DNA from: Mesorhizobium loti
GTDB lineage: Bacteria; Pseudomonadota; Alphaproteobacteria; Rhizobiales; Rhizobiaceae
Length of the DNA: 64,000 nt
Reading direction: 5' to 3'
Assembly: GCF_002858745.1 (NCBI RefSeq)
Contig: NZ_PJRO01000013.1
Coordinates: 1 to 64,000, forward strand
In this document: piece by piece, positions 9,740-21,344 of the stretch
How positions within the stretch are numbered: the first letter of the stretch is position 1
Layout of the letters: each line of letters begins with the position of its first letter
The notes under the pieces: generated by a model
What the model was told of the DNA's origin: nothing
The model's database searches: none
The model's input: only the letters and a program-made list of their open reading frames with translations
Position numbers and translations under genes: made by a program

Positions 9740-9746
9740 AAGCGCG

Positions 9747-10214
9747 CTAATGCGCGCCGGTGATATCCATCGCGATGATGTCCGCAAGAAGATCCAGCCC
9801 TTCGCTGGTGCCGGCAATGCGCAACTGCAACGAACCCGCATCGCCAAGCCAGGCGATCTGCTCGGTGAAGACCATCCGCGTTCGGGCGGCCTCGGCAAAG
9901 AACTCGACGGTCGCCAGCGAAGCCGATAGCCGTTCCCCGGCAAAGCCCATGTCGAAGGCATAGATGATGCGCCGCGCCGGCACGATATCGAGATAACGGG
10001 CAAGGAAGGTCTGTTCGTGCCCTTCCTCAGTGCGCCAGCGCTTGGCCTCGATGCCGCCAACGCGAAAATTGAACTCCTCCTCGAGCAGCGTCCAATCTGG
10101 ATGGCAGGAGGTCCAACGCTCCTTCAGCGCCGGCTCCGAAAAGAAGCGGAAAGCGTGCTTCGGGCTGGCTGCCAGTTCGCGCTCGACGACAAATGTCTTG
10201 TGTTCGACGCTCAT
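9747..10214 (-). CDS. SRPBCC/AHSA1-family protein
   Basis: The 155-residue protein has the ligand-binding START-like fold of the AHSA1 group: VERELAASPKHAFRFFSEPALKERW at the N-terminus, then FRVGGIEAKRWR and RTRMVFTEQIAWLGD. The gene overlaps the upstream ArsR gene by ATGA (10211-10214). ArsR plus SRPBCC operons are widespread in alphaproteobacteria. The ligand is unknown. Confidence 0.85.
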   Translation of the reverse strand: MSVEHKTFVVERELAASPKHAFRFFSEPALKERWTSCHPDWTLLEEEFNFRVGGIEAKRWRTEEGHEQTFLARYLDIVPARRIIYAFDMGFAGERLSASLATVEFFAEAARTRMVFTEQIAWLGDAGSLQLRIAGTSEGLDLLADIIAMDITGAH

Positions 10215-10549
10215 GGTTGTTCCTCTTCGGGCATATCGGCGATCGCCTGGGCGAGGCGATCGAACGCGGCATTGAGCGCGGTCTCCCGCGCACTCACCCA
10301 GTCGTTGACGGGCGAGAATGCTTCGCGCCGCATCGCATAGGTGCGGGTGCGGCCGGCCTTGCGCGAAACCACGATGCCGCCTTCTTCCAGCACCTTGAGA
10401 TGCTTCACCGCCGATGGCAGCCGCATATTGGCCGGCCGCGCCAGTTCTTTCACCGTTGCCGGGCCGCGCGCCAGCTGTTCGATCATGCCGCGCCGGCCTG
10501 GATCGGCGAGCGCCAGGAAGATGCGGTCGAGGGGTTGGGCTTGCTGCAT
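10211..10549 (-). CDS. ArsR-family transcriptional regulator
   Basis: The 112-residue winged-helix protein has LDRIFLALADPGRRGMIEQLARGPATVKELA, a recognition helix LPSAVKHLKVLEEGGIV and the wing RKAGRTRTYAMRREAF. It lacks the ELCVCDL metal-binding helix of arsenic sensors, so it belongs to the metal-independent branch that pairs with SRPBCC proteins. GAGG lies ahead of the ATG at 10549. Confidence 0.9.
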   Translation of the reverse strand: MQQAQPLDRIFLALADPGRRGMIEQLARGPATVKELARPANMRLPSAVKHLKVLEEGGIVVSRKAGRTRTYAMRREAFSPVNDWVSARETALNAAFDRLAQAIADMPEEEQP

Positions 10550-10558
10550 GGAAAAACC

Positions 10559-11251
10559 TCAGACAAACGCCGCGCCGCTTGCAAAACGCTCCGGCATGGC
10601 TTCACGGTAAGGGAACATTGAGAAGAATGGCCGTGCTTCTTCAAGTGTTCTCTTGACTGCCGGTCGCGCCAGCAAGCGGTCGAAATAGGCGGAAAGATTG
10701 CCGTGGTCGGCGGCAAACGGGTGCACGATCGAGGAAAAGAACAGGCAGGGCGCCGCGGCGCTATCGGCGATGGTGAAGTCGCCACCGATCGCCCATTCCT
10801 TTCCCGCCAGTTGCCCGTCGATCACCGCATAAGCGGTATCCAGCGTCTTCCTGGCTTGGGAAACACCGATAGGATCGTTACCGCCCTCCGGCCGCAGCCG
10901 GTCGGTGACGATCTTCTGCATCGGCTCGCTGACATAAAGATCGAAAAAGCGCTCCCACAGACGAGCGTCGAGCCGCGCGTCCTGCTCTTTCGGCAGCATC
11001 GGCAGCGGGCCTGGATAGTGTTGCTGCACATATTCGATGATGATGCTGGTTTCCGGCACCACGCGGTTGCGGGCAGCGTCATGCAGCACCGGGATCTTGC
11101 CCACCGGCCATCGCGCCAGATGGCTCGCCGCCGAACCGGGATCCATGAGGTCGACGGTTTCAGAGCGAAAATCAACGTGGTTCTCATAGAGCGCGATCAG
11201 CACCTTGTGACAGAATGCAGCGAGCGGGTGCAGGTACAGGGTCAGCGACAT
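10559..11251 (-). CDS. Glutathione S-transferase family protein
   Basis: The 230-residue protein has an N-terminal thioredoxin-like domain (LTLYLHPLAAFCHKVLIALYE, with IPVLHDAARNRVVPETSIIIEYV supplying the glutathione-binding cis-Pro and Glu-Ser) and a helical C-terminal domain (residues 95-215). The start at 11251 is chosen because AAGGA lies six bases upstream. It is divergent from a methyltransferase gene, with two matching inverted repeats between them. Confidence 0.88.
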   Translation of the reverse strand: MSLTLYLHPLAAFCHKVLIALYENHVDFRSETVDLMDPGSAASHLARWPVGKIPVLHDAARNRVVPETSIIIEYVQQHYPGPLPMLPKEQDARLDARLWERFFDLYVSEPMQKIVTDRLRPEGGNDPIGVSQARKTLDTAYAVIDGQLAGKEWAIGGDFTIADSAAAPCLFFSSIVHPFAADHGNLSAYFDRLLARPAVKRTLEEARPFFSMFPYREAMPERFASGAAFV

Positions 11252-11263
11252 CAGCGATCCTTC

Positions 11264-11336
11264 ATAGTTTCCGCTGACAGAAACTATTGTCTCGGAACTA
11301 GCAAAGCAACCCAAAGTTTCCGTATACGGAAACTTT
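11264..11336. promoter_or_regulatory. Two copies of an operator, AGTTTC-N8-GAAACT
   Basis: Site 1 (11264-11287) has ATAGTTTC and GAAACTAT around 8 bases. Site 2 (11313-11336) has AAAGTTTC and GAAACTTT around CGTATACG, and is a perfect 24-bp palindrome. The centres are 49 bases apart. Both sit between the GST gene and the methyltransferase gene. The shape suits a homodimeric regulator such as TetR, but no gene for one is adjacent. Confidence 0.8.
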
Positions 11337-11338
11337 CA

Positions 11339-11932
11339 ATGTCTATCCTGACAACCCTTGCCAGTGCCTCGGTCTGCCCCTCAGATATCGCTGAACCTCT
11401 GATGTTGAGTACGCGGACAGAAATGAACGTACCTGAACGGCTCGCCTGGACAATCGACCGGCTCGGCATCGCGGGCAATGAAACGATGCTCGAAATCGGT
11501 GGCGGCCGCGGCATTGCCGCCGCACTCGTCCTGTCAAAACTGACGACCGGCAGGCTGGTCGGCATCGACCGTTCCGGCACGGCAATCGAAGCCGCGCGCG
11601 CGCTCAACCAGGTTGATGAACGTGCCGGCAGGCTGCGGCTGATTCAAACCGCCATCGAAAGCTTCGACGCCGGCGTCGATCGCTTCGACATCGTCTTCGC
11701 CATCAATGTGAACCTGTTCTGGATCGATGCGGGCGCAGCACTCGAAACCGTCCGCGGTCTGCTCAAGCCGGACGGCAGGCTTGTCCTCGCCTATGAGCCG
11801 CCATCGGCAAGCCAGATCGAATCGATCAGCGCCAGGCTCCGCATCAACCTCGAGGCGGCTGGATGGCAGGTAACGGCAACCGACAGGGCGGAACAGGCGC
11901 CGCTGTTGCTGGCGACAGCCAGCCCGTTCTGA
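11339..11932 (+). CDS. Class I SAM-dependent methyltransferase
   Basis: The protein has motif I ETMLEIGGGRGIAAALVLSK, an acidic residue at the end of strand 2 (LVGIDRSGTAIEAAR) and motif IV FDIVFAINVNLFW, then a short C-terminal half (LKPDGRLVLAYEPPS). From the ATG at 11339 it has 197 residues, but that ATG touches the palindrome at 11313-11336 and has no Shine-Dalgarno. ATGs at 11402 or 11423 are alternatives and keep the whole catalytic domain. The methyl acceptor is unknown. Confidence 0.8.
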   Translation: MSILTTLASASVCPSDIAEPLMLSTRTEMNVPERLAWTIDRLGIAGNETMLEIGGGRGIAAALVLSKLTTGRLVGIDRSGTAIEAARALNQVDERAGRLRLIQTAIESFDAGVDRFDIVFAINVNLFWIDAGAALETVRGLLKPDGRLVLAYEPPSASQIESISARLRINLEAAGWQVTATDRAEQAPLLLATASPF

Positions 11933-11942
11933 CAGGCTTCGC

Positions 11943-12461
11943 TCACAACGGCCTGATCAGGCGATGCAGCACATGTCTTTTCGAGCCGATGTCTCGCGGT
12001 TCGAAAGTCTTTTCCAGCACAAAACCCTCGCGCTCCCAGAAACTGCGGCCCCGCATGTTCTCGTCAAGCACGGCAACCAGCATTCGCGTGCAGTGACGCG
12101 CCTGAGCCTGACCAACAAGATGATGCAGGAAACGCCGGCCTATGCCTTGCGCTCGCATCTTGGGATCAATGAGCAGCAGCCCGATATAGGCGTCCGGCGT
12201 TTCGGGAAAACCGAACGCCATGTCCGCGATGCCGATGATACCGCCCGGCCCGTCAAGACAGGCCAGCTTGAGGGACTGGTTCGGGTCGCAACCTGGCGGA
12301 CAATCGCCGAAGAAGCCTTGAACCGTCGCTGCATCGGGAAGCTCACCACGCTCCATCAGCCCATAATCGCCAGTCCGCTCGTAGAATGCCGCCACGGCCC
12401 CGCTATGCTGCTCTCGGTTGAGGGGATGGAATTCGAAATCGCTCCGATCGGCTCCGATCAC
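11943..12461 (-). CDS. GNAT-family N-acetyltransferase
   Basis: The protein shows the GNAT core: PDAYIGLLLIDPKMRAQGIGRRFLHHLV, which contains the acetyl-CoA motif QGIGRR, followed by MLVAVLDENMRGRSFWEREGF. The GTG at 12461 gives 172 residues and lies 7 bases past the priA stop, so the two genes are probably cotranscribed. The acceptor cannot be told from sequence. Confidence 0.8.
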   Translation of the reverse strand: MIGADRSDFEFHPLNREQHSGAVAAFYERTGDYGLMERGELPDAATVQGFFGDCPPGCDPNQSLKLACLDGPGGIIGIADMAFGFPETPDAYIGLLLIDPKMRAQGIGRRFLHHLVGQAQARHCTRMLVAVLDENMRGRSFWEREGFVLEKTFEPRDIGSKRHVLHRLIRPL

Positions 12462-12468
12462 GCAGGCC

Positions 12469-14652
12469 TCACAAAAAGCTCTGCGGATCGATATCGACGC
12501 TGACCCGTACCGATCCCCGTACCTTCGGCCCCTCGGCCAGCATGTGGCGCACGAAACCCTGCATGTCGGAGCGGCGCTCGCCATGCACCAGCAGGCGGAA
12601 ACGGTGGCGGCCACCGACCAGCGCCAACGGCGCTTCGGCAGGTCCCAGCACGAAGATGTCCGAAGCCTCAGGAACCGCCCGTCGCAGGGCCCGCGCATGC
12701 GCTTCCGCCTCCTGGCGCGTTTCGGCACTGATGATGATGCCGGCGAGCCTTCCGAACGGTGGCAGTATCGCGCGCTCACGCTCGGCGATCTCGCGCTCGT
12801 AGAACGCCGCCGCGTCGCCCGAGACGATCGCCCGCATGACCGGATGGTCTGGCTGGTAGGTCTGCAGCAGCCCAAGGCTTTTCTTGCCTGTGCGCCCGGC
12901 ACGGCCCGTCACCTGCGATAAAAGCTGGAAGGTGCGCTCGGCCGCGCGCGGATCGCCATTGGCAAGCCCGAGATCCGCGTCGACGATGCCGACCAGCGTC
13001 ATGTTCGGGAAATTATGGCCTTTGGCGACAAGCTGCGTGCCGATGACGATATCGGCCTCGCCTTTCGCGATGGCCTCCAGTTCCAGCCTGAGCCGCCGCA
13101 CCCCGCCGACCAGGTCGGAGGAAAGCACGATGGTGCGTGCATCCGGGAACGTGGCGACAACCTCCTCGGCGATGCGCTCCACGCCCGGTCCGCACGCCAC
13201 CAGATGATCGAGCGTGCCACATTCCGGGCAGGCGTCTGGCCGTCTCTCATTGTGACCGCAATGATGGCAAACGAGTTGCCCGCGGAAGCGATGCTCGACC
13301 AGCCATGCCGAGCAGACCGGGCAGCCAAAACGATGGCCGCACGCCCGGCAAAGGGTCAGGGGTGCATAACCGCGCCGGTTGAGGAACAGCAGCGACTGCT
13401 CCTGCCTTGCAAGCGTCTTTTCCATCTCACCGATCAGCAGCGGCGACAGAAAGCTGCCACGCGCTGGCGGTGCGCGTCGCATGTCGATCGAGCGCAAGGT
13501 GGGCAATGCGGCTTCGGCGAAGCGTGCGGGCAGGTCAACGCGACCATAACGCCCCTGATTGGCATTGACCTGGCTTTCAACGGACGGCGTGGCCGAGGCA
13601 AGCACGATCGGGAACGAGCCGATATGGCCGCGCACCACCGCCATGTCGCGGGCGTTGTAGAAGACACGATCCTCCTGCTTGTAGGCGGGATCATGCTCCT
13701 CATCGACGACGATGAGGCCGAGCTCCTTGAATGGCAGGAACAGCGCCGAGCGCGCCCCGGCCACCACCCGCACCGTGCCCTCCGCAACTTGCCGCCACAC
13801 ACGCTCTCGCATCTTCGGCGCAAGATCGGAGTGCCACTCCGCCGGTTTGGCGCCAAAACGTGACTGGAACCGCTCCAGGAAAGCGTGGGTCAACGCGATT
13901 TCCGGCAGCAGGATCAGCACCTGCTTGCCCTTGTCGAGCGCGGCCGCCACCGCTTCGAAATAGACTTCCGTCTTGCCTGACCCGGTGACGCCATCGAGCA
14001 GCGTGACACCAAAAGTCCCGGCGGACGCGCCGGCGCGTAAAGTCTCAGCTGCCGCCGCCTGATCCGGCGTCAATTCGGACCGCGCATAGGTCGGATCAGG
14101 CACAGCCACAACGGGACGCGGCGGGATCATCACCGTCTCGAACACGCCCTGTGCCTTCAACCCGTCGATGACGGTGGAAGAAACACCTGCCGCATGCGCC
14201 AGACCCGACCGTGTCCAGGCCAGGCCGCCATCGGCGGTTTCCAGCACACGCGACCTGGCCCCGGTCATCCGATCCGGAGCGACCGCCGTGCGCTGCAGGC
14301 CTTCGATCCACGGTTCGGGATCGAAAGCTTCGGGCGCGCGCAACAGCATGCGCGCGACGAGACCGGGCGGGGTCAGCGTGTATTGCGCGATCCAGTCGAC
14401 GAAACGCCGCATGTCGTGATCGATCGGCGGGCAATCGAAGACATGGTCGATCGGCCTGAGCTTCTTGGCTTCGACATGTTCGAGCGCGCCATCCCACACG
14501 ACTCCGGCCACCAGCCTCGGCCCGAGAGGCACACGCACGATGGAACCCGGCACCACGCGCATGCGTTCGGGCACTGCATAGGTGTAGGCTCGTTCGGCTG
14601 GCATCGGCACCAGGACCGGCACAGCCTTCGTGGAGGGCGAATCTTCTTTCAT
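12469..14652 (-). CDS. priA: Primosomal replication protein N' (DNA helicase)
   Basis: The 727-residue protein restarts stalled replication forks. The N-terminal 3'-DNA-binding domain (to about residue 105) is followed by the helicase with Walker A GVTGSGKT (221-228), the DEEH box (LIVVDEEHDPAYKQEDR), and a zinc-binding insertion with paired cysteines (CRACGHRFGCPVC, then CHHCG and CPECG). It ends with the helicase C-terminal half (QVTGRAGRTGKKS). The length is normal. It is divergent from fsa. Confidence 0.97.
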   Translation of the reverse strand: MKEDSPSTKAVPVLVPMPAERAYTYAVPERMRVVPGSIVRVPLGPRLVAGVVWDGALEHVEAKKLRPIDHVFDCPPIDHDMRRFVDWIAQYTLTPPGLVARMLLRAPEAFDPEPWIEGLQRTAVAPDRMTGARSRVLETADGGLAWTRSGLAHAAGVSSTVIDGLKAQGVFETVMIPPRPVVAVPDPTYARSELTPDQAAAAETLRAGASAGTFGVTLLDGVTGSGKTEVYFEAVAAALDKGKQVLILLPEIALTHAFLERFQSRFGAKPAEWHSDLAPKMRERVWRQVAEGTVRVVAGARSALFLPFKELGLIVVDEEHDPAYKQEDRVFYNARDMAVVRGHIGSFPIVLASATPSVESQVNANQGRYGRVDLPARFAEAALPTLRSIDMRRAPPARGSFLSPLLIGEMEKTLARQEQSLLFLNRRGYAPLTLCRACGHRFGCPVCSAWLVEHRFRGQLVCHHCGHNERRPDACPECGTLDHLVACGPGVERIAEEVVATFPDARTIVLSSDLVGGVRRLRLELEAIAKGEADIVIGTQLVAKGHNFPNMTLVGIVDADLGLANGDPRAAERTFQLLSQVTGRAGRTGKKSLGLLQTYQPDHPVMRAIVSGDAAAFYEREIAERERAILPPFGRLAGIIISAETRQEAEAHARALRRAVPEASDIFVLGPAEAPLALVGGRHRFRLLVHGERRSDMQGFVRHMLAEGPKVRGSVRVSVDIDPQSFL

Positions 14653-14742
14653 GACGCGTGACCTTGCCCCGACTTTGGTCTAGAGCAAAGAGCAACGCCA
14701 AGCCCCCGGCGCAGTGCCTCATTCCCTCCCAAGGAGACCACC

Positions 14743-15396
14743 ATGAAATTCTTCGTCGACACCGCTGATGTGAAGGAAATCCAGGAACTCAACGAACTGG
14801 GCCTGCTCGATGGCGTCACCACCAATCCGTCGCTGATCCTGAAGTCCGGTGGCAAGATCGATGAAGTCACCAAACAGATCTGCGACATCGTCGAAGGCCC
14901 GGTTTCGGCCGAAGTCACCGCCACCGATTTCGATGGCATGATGAAGGAAGCCAAGGTGCTGGCCAAGATCGCCGACAATGTCTGCATCAAGGTGCCCCTT
15001 ACCCTCGACGGCCTCAAGGCCTGCCGCGCCATCCGCGCCGAAGGCCGCATGGTCAACGTCACGCTCTGCTTCTCGGCCAACCAGGCGCTGCTTGCCGCCA
15101 AGGCCGGCGCCACCTTCATCTCGCCCTTCATCGGCCGCCTCGACGACATGGGCTTCGACGGCATGGAGGTGATCGCCGAGATCCGCCAAGTCTACGACAA
15201 TTACGGCTTCGACACCGAGATCCTGGCCGCCTCGATCCGTACGCCCGATCATGTCAAGCGTGCCGCTTTGATCGGCGCCGACGTCGCCACCGTCCCGCCG
15301 GCGACGCTGAAGGCCCTGGTCAAGCATCCACTCACCGACAAGGGCCTCGAGCAGTTCCTCGCCGACTGGGCAAAGACCGGCCAGAAAATCGGCTGA
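14743..15396 (+). CDS. fsa: Fructose-6-phosphate aldolase / small transaldolase
   Basis: The 217-residue protein is of the short transaldolase type: MKFFVDTADVKEI at the N-terminus, GVTTNPSLI, and the Schiff-base lysine in CIKVPLT (K83). The middle has NVTLCFSANQALLAAKAGATFISPFIGRLDD. It acts on fructose 6-phosphate or transfers dihydroxyacetone units in the pentose phosphate pathway. Sequence alone does not separate the two. AAGGAG precedes the ATG and a strong terminator follows the stop. Confidence 0.92.
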   Translation: MKFFVDTADVKEIQELNELGLLDGVTTNPSLILKSGGKIDEVTKQICDIVEGPVSAEVTATDFDGMMKEAKVLAKIADNVCIKVPLTLDGLKACRAIRAEGRMVNVTLCFSANQALLAAKAGATFISPFIGRLDDMGFDGMEVIAEIRQVYDNYGFDTEILAASIRTPDHVKRAALIGADVATVPPATLKALVKHPLTDKGLEQFLADWAKTGQKIG

Positions 15397-15415
15397 TCCC
15401 AGATTTCGGTTGAAC

Positions 15416-15448
15416 AAAACCGGCGCCCCTCACGGCGCCGGTTTTTTT
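15416..15448 (+). terminator. Rho-independent terminator of fsa
   Basis: AAAACCGGCGCC (15416-15427) and GGCGCCGGTTTT (15434-15445) make an exact 12-bp stem with the loop CCTCAC, and seven T residues end it. It is 20 bases past the fsa stop. Confidence 0.93.
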
Positions 15449-15462
15449 ATGTTCAGCGGTAT

Positions 15463-15900
15463 TCAGGCAAATGGCGGGAGACGGCGCTTCACCGGCTGTG
15501 CCTTGACGATGGCGCTGCTGGTCTCGGCCTTGTCGGTGATCTTGTCGAGGATGCGGTCGAGGTCGCTGATCGAGCGGATATGCAGCCGCCCGATGAAACA
15601 GTCATCGCCGGTCACCTTGTCACATTCGGTGAATTCGGGGATTTCCTCAATCAGCTTCTGTACCTGGTGCAGCCTGCCCGGCAGCGGCTTGACGCGCACG
15701 ATCGCCTGCAGCGTATAACCGAGCGCTGCAGGGTCGACATCCACCGTGAAAGCGCGGATGACGCCGCGCTCCTCCAGCCGTCGCAGCCGCTCCGAAGTGC
15801 TCGGGGACGACAGGTTCACGCGAGCCGCCAATTCCTTCAGCGAAATACGTGCGTCATCGACCAGGATTTCGACGATACGCCGGTCAAGATCGTCCAACAT
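15463..15900 (-). CDS. Lrp/AsnC-family transcriptional regulator
   Basis: The 145-residue protein has the N-terminal helix-turn-helix (LDRRIVEILVDDARISLKELAARVNLSSPSTSERLRRLEE) and the C-terminal RAM ligand-binding fold (ALGYTLQAIVRVKPLPG, EIPEFTECDKVTGDDCFI). It is divergent from an EamA exporter gene, a common pairing in which the Lrp protein controls export of an amino acid. That target is inferred. Confidence 0.92.
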   Translation of the reverse strand: MLDDLDRRIVEILVDDARISLKELAARVNLSSPSTSERLRRLEERGVIRAFTVDVDPAALGYTLQAIVRVKPLPGRLHQVQKLIEEIPEFTECDKVTGDDCFIGRLHIRSISDLDRILDKITDKAETSSAIVKAQPVKRRLPPFA

Positions 15901-16031
15901 CGTTCATCCTTAGGTATTTGATGCGACGGACCTTACAGCATTAGGACGAATCCCGCAAACTCCTTCCCAGACGCATATATTCCAGATCTTTGGGGGCGTA
16001 CAAACGGCCAGAACCAAGGAAAGGTCGGATC

Positions 16032-16931
16032 ATGTCGGACAATGCGCGCGGAACGGTCGAAATGACCGCTGCAATGGTGGTCTCGGGAACGATCGGCGTA
16101 TTTGTCGTCCTGTCCGGGCAGCCGGTGATGGACGTGGTGTTCTGGCGTTGCGCCTTCGGCGCTATTACGCTGCTGATCGTCTGTGGCGCTCTCGGCCTGT
16201 TCAGGCGCGACGTGATTTCGCGCCAGCAGATCGCTTATGCGATCATCGGCGGCATCGCCATCGTCTCCAACTGGCTGCTGCTCTTCGCCGCCTTCCCGCG
16301 AGCCTCGATCTCGATCGCCACGGCCGTCTACAACACCCAGCCATTCATGCTGGTGGCATTGGGCGCGCTGTTGTTCAGCGAGCGCCTGACGCTCACCAAA
16401 CTAACGTGGCTGGCGATTGCCTTCGCCGGCATGCTGCTGATCGTGCAAGCCAAACCGGATGCCGCGCACACCGGATCGAACTATCTCATCGGCATCCTGC
16501 TGGCCCTCGGCGCGGCGTTCTTCTACGCAATTGCCGCGATCGTCGCCAAGAAGCTGAAGGGCGTGCCGCCACACCTCATTGCTCTTATCCAGGTCACGGT
16601 CGGTATCTTGATGCTGATACCGTTCGCCAATTTCGCGGACCTGCCGGCAGACGCTCGCACCTGGGCTTTGCTCGCCACTGTCGGCGTCGTTCACACCGGA
16701 TTGATGTACATCCTGCTCTATGGCGCGATCCAGAAGCTGCCCACCAACCTCGTCGGCGCGCTGTCCTTCATCTACCCGGTCGTCGCCATCATTGCCGACT
16801 TCGTGGTCTTCGGGCAGCGCCTGCATCCGCTGCAACTGGTTGGCGCCGCCGCCATCCTGATCGCCGCCGCAGGCATGACGCTGGGCTGGAATCTCATCAA
16901 GCCCCGCGCCAGCGTTCCCGTAGCACGCTAA
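16032..16931 (+). CDS. EamA/DMT-family transporter
   Basis: The 299-residue protein has ten hydrophobic segments in two EamA repeats of five (about residues 10-140 and 150-290). The first ends in VYNTQPFMLVALGALLFSERL and the second in LSFIYPVVAIIADFVVFGQRL, the usual internal duplication. Members export amino acids or other metabolites. It starts 131 bases from the divergent Lrp gene. Its stop overlaps the end of the convergent ATPase gene by 4 bases. An upstream reading to 15990 adds only an unconserved, highly charged tail. Confidence 0.9.
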   Translation: MSDNARGTVEMTAAMVVSGTIGVFVVLSGQPVMDVVFWRCAFGAITLLIVCGALGLFRRDVISRQQIAYAIIGGIAIVSNWLLLFAAFPRASISIATAVYNTQPFMLVALGALLFSERLTLTKLTWLAIAFAGMLLIVQAKPDAAHTGSNYLIGILLALGAAFFYAIAAIVAKKLKGVPPHLIALIQVTVGILMLIPFANFADLPADARTWALLATVGVVHTGLMYILLYGAIQKLPTNLVGALSFIYPVVAIIADFVVFGQRLHPLQLVGAAAILIAAAGMTLGWNLIKPRASVPVAR

Positions 16932-18052
16932 TCATTCGATATCTGACCGGTGAGCCTGAGGCCCTCGATGTTTGTCGCCCCATCCGGCCGCACCACGGTA
17001 AGCGCTCGCACACCGGTGCGGTCGGCGATTAGATCCGCCAGTTCGCGTGAATGCGTGACCACCCAAAGCTGCGTTCGTTCCGCAGCCTTGGTTATCATGT
17101 CGGCCAGCGCAGGCAACATACGCGGGTGCAGGCTGGCTTCCGGTTCGTTAAGCGCGATCAGCCCCGGCAAGCGATAGGACATCAGCGCTCCCGCCGAGGC
17201 CAAGAAACGGATCTGTCCGTCCGAGAGTTCCTGCGGCCGGAACAGCCGCTGCGGGAAATCCGGCAGGCGCAATCCGAATGTCGCGGTCTCGCCGGGCGCC
17301 GGCACCTCGAGTTTCGCTCCCAGCGCGTCCGCCAGCGCGCGGTCTAGATCGACGGTATCCTGCCTGATGTGGGCAAGCGTTGCGAACACAGCGGCAAGGT
17401 TGCCGCCATCCTCATCGAGAAGTGTTGAAGTGATCGCCAGCGACGATTGCCTGACGGGCGAATCGGCGTCGGTGCGGAAGCCGTGATAGAAACGCCAGCC
17501 CGAGACAGCGGCCCGCAGGTCCCCCGTCTCCGGATACCGGCCGGAGGCTCCAAGCACGGCCAATGCCGTCTCTGAATTGAGCAGATTTGCGGGATGTTCG
17601 ACACGCCTGCCATCACTGTCGCGGCCGTAGGCCACTGGCCCCTTGCGGCTCATCATCTCCACCGGTCGACGTCCGGTCTCGACCGTCAGGGTCTCTTCCT
17701 TGATGTGAGGTTCGAAGGCAAATCCCGCTGAACCAGGCGGCGGCAAACCAATTTCCACCCGATAGGAAAACCGAGCAGCTGTCTCGTCGTCTTCGATATC
17801 CGCCTGCAAGATGACCCGCGCGGGCCGTCCGAGGCGACGTGCGCCGGACCACAGGGCCGACTGCATGCCGCCTTCGCCGGCGATCGCGCGAGCGAGCGAG
17901 CCTTCGCCTGCAGCTTTGATCAGTTGCAGGGCGCGGTAGAGGTTGGATTTCCCGACGCCGTTCTCGCCAACGAACAGCCCGATTTGTCCCAGCTCAAGCC
18001 GAATCGATTTGAGCGACCGGTAACCTTCAGCGACAAGCCCGGTTAGGCGCAT
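16928..18052 (-). CDS. RecF-like AAA-family ATPase
   Basis: The 374-residue protein has the ABC-ATPase head without coiled-coil arms: LVAEGYRSLKSIRLELG, Walker A GENGVGKSN, the signature region LSDGQIRFLASAGAL, Walker B LIALNEPEASLHP and the H-loop VVTHSRELADL. Members of this AAA_21 group occur alone in many genomes and also as subunits of nuclease-linked defence pairs. No nuclease or TOPRIM partner is adjacent here. It lies 90 bases behind lptE but after a terminator, so it is probably its own transcript. Confidence 0.8.
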   Translation of the reverse strand: MRLTGLVAEGYRSLKSIRLELGQIGLFVGENGVGKSNLYRALQLIKAAGEGSLARAIAGEGGMQSALWSGARRLGRPARVILQADIEDDETAARFSYRVEIGLPPPGSAGFAFEPHIKEETLTVETGRRPVEMMSRKGPVAYGRDSDGRRVEHPANLLNSETALAVLGASGRYPETGDLRAAVSGWRFYHGFRTDADSPVRQSSLAITSTLLDEDGGNLAAVFATLAHIRQDTVDLDRALADALGAKLEVPAPGETATFGLRLPDFPQRLFRPQELSDGQIRFLASAGALMSYRLPGLIALNEPEASLHPRMLPALADMITKAAERTQLWVVTHSRELADLIADRTGVRALTVVRPDGATNIEGLRLTGQISND

Positions 18053-18080
18053 GGTTTCGGACCAGGATCATGCGACAAAC

Positions 18081-18125
18081 AAAAAATGGAGCGGAACGCC
18101 GATTCATAGTGATCGCATTCCGCTC
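18081..18125 (-). terminator. Terminator after leuS-lptE
   Basis: On the minus strand GAGCGGAATGC (18125-18115) pairs with GCGTTCCGCTC (18099-18089), 11 pairs including one T-G, and a run of six T residues follows at 18086-18081. It is 18 bases past the lptE stop and separates that operon from the ATPase gene. Confidence 0.75.
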
Positions 18126-18142
18126 TGGCCACAGACCGCCCG

Positions 18143-18704
18143 CTATTTGGCGCCGGGCTTCGCAAGATCCTGCGCCACCGCAAGATGCAGGAGTTCGGCG
18201 AGTTCGCGCGCCGCACGATTCTCGGCGTCGATCTGCGCACGATAGGACGCGAATTCCTGACCCGGCTTGTCGAAGGATGACGAGATCGAGCGTTGGCCAT
18301 TGGCCACCGCCTTGCCGGTCTTGGCATCGGTCAGCGTGTAGGCCGCCGTCATGATAACGGTACCGGCAGTCGGCTGGTCCTGGTCCTTGGCAACCTGGAT
18401 GCTTGCCGTGGAGATCACTGACTCCGTGACATTGAGCGTCAGCGAATAGACGGGTGTGGTCGTCCGTTCAGCGCCGCCGGTCAGTGAGAAGATCAGGTTG
18501 TTGCGCACCTGCTGGGCGTAACGCGAGGAAACCGGCTTCACGGCGATCGAGGCGAGCTCTTCGCGCGCGCTCACCGTCGAACCGGTCGAGAGCGGCTGGT
18601 TCGAGTAGAGTGGCCGCACCTGGCATGCTGAAACCAGCGCCATGCCGGCAAGCAAGCCAAAAAATGCCGCACGGCGCGCGAACGGAGCCGCTGTCTTTCG
18701 ATGG

Positions 18705-18718
<14 letters not shown>
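18143..18718 (-). CDS. lptE: LPS-assembly lipoprotein LptE
   Basis: The 191-residue protein has a basic N-terminus, a hydrophobic signal segment and a lipobox LVSAC near residue 32, followed by QVRPLYSNQPLS, the usual start of alphaproteobacterial LptE. The LptE beta-sandwich region (VYSLTLNVTESV, GTVIMTAAYTLTDAKTG) follows. LptE plugs LptD in the outer membrane for LPS insertion. The start overlaps the end of leuS by 14 bases, the conserved rhizobial order. The gene for DNA polymerase III delta (holA), often next, is not here. Confidence 0.88.

Positions 18719-21344
<2,626 letters not shown>

Noticed and set aside
16928..18052. Anti-phage defence pair (RecF-like ATPase plus nuclease)
   Set aside because: The ATPase is alone. 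Neither neighbour is a nuclease, helicase or TOPRIM protein, so a defence system cannot be supported.
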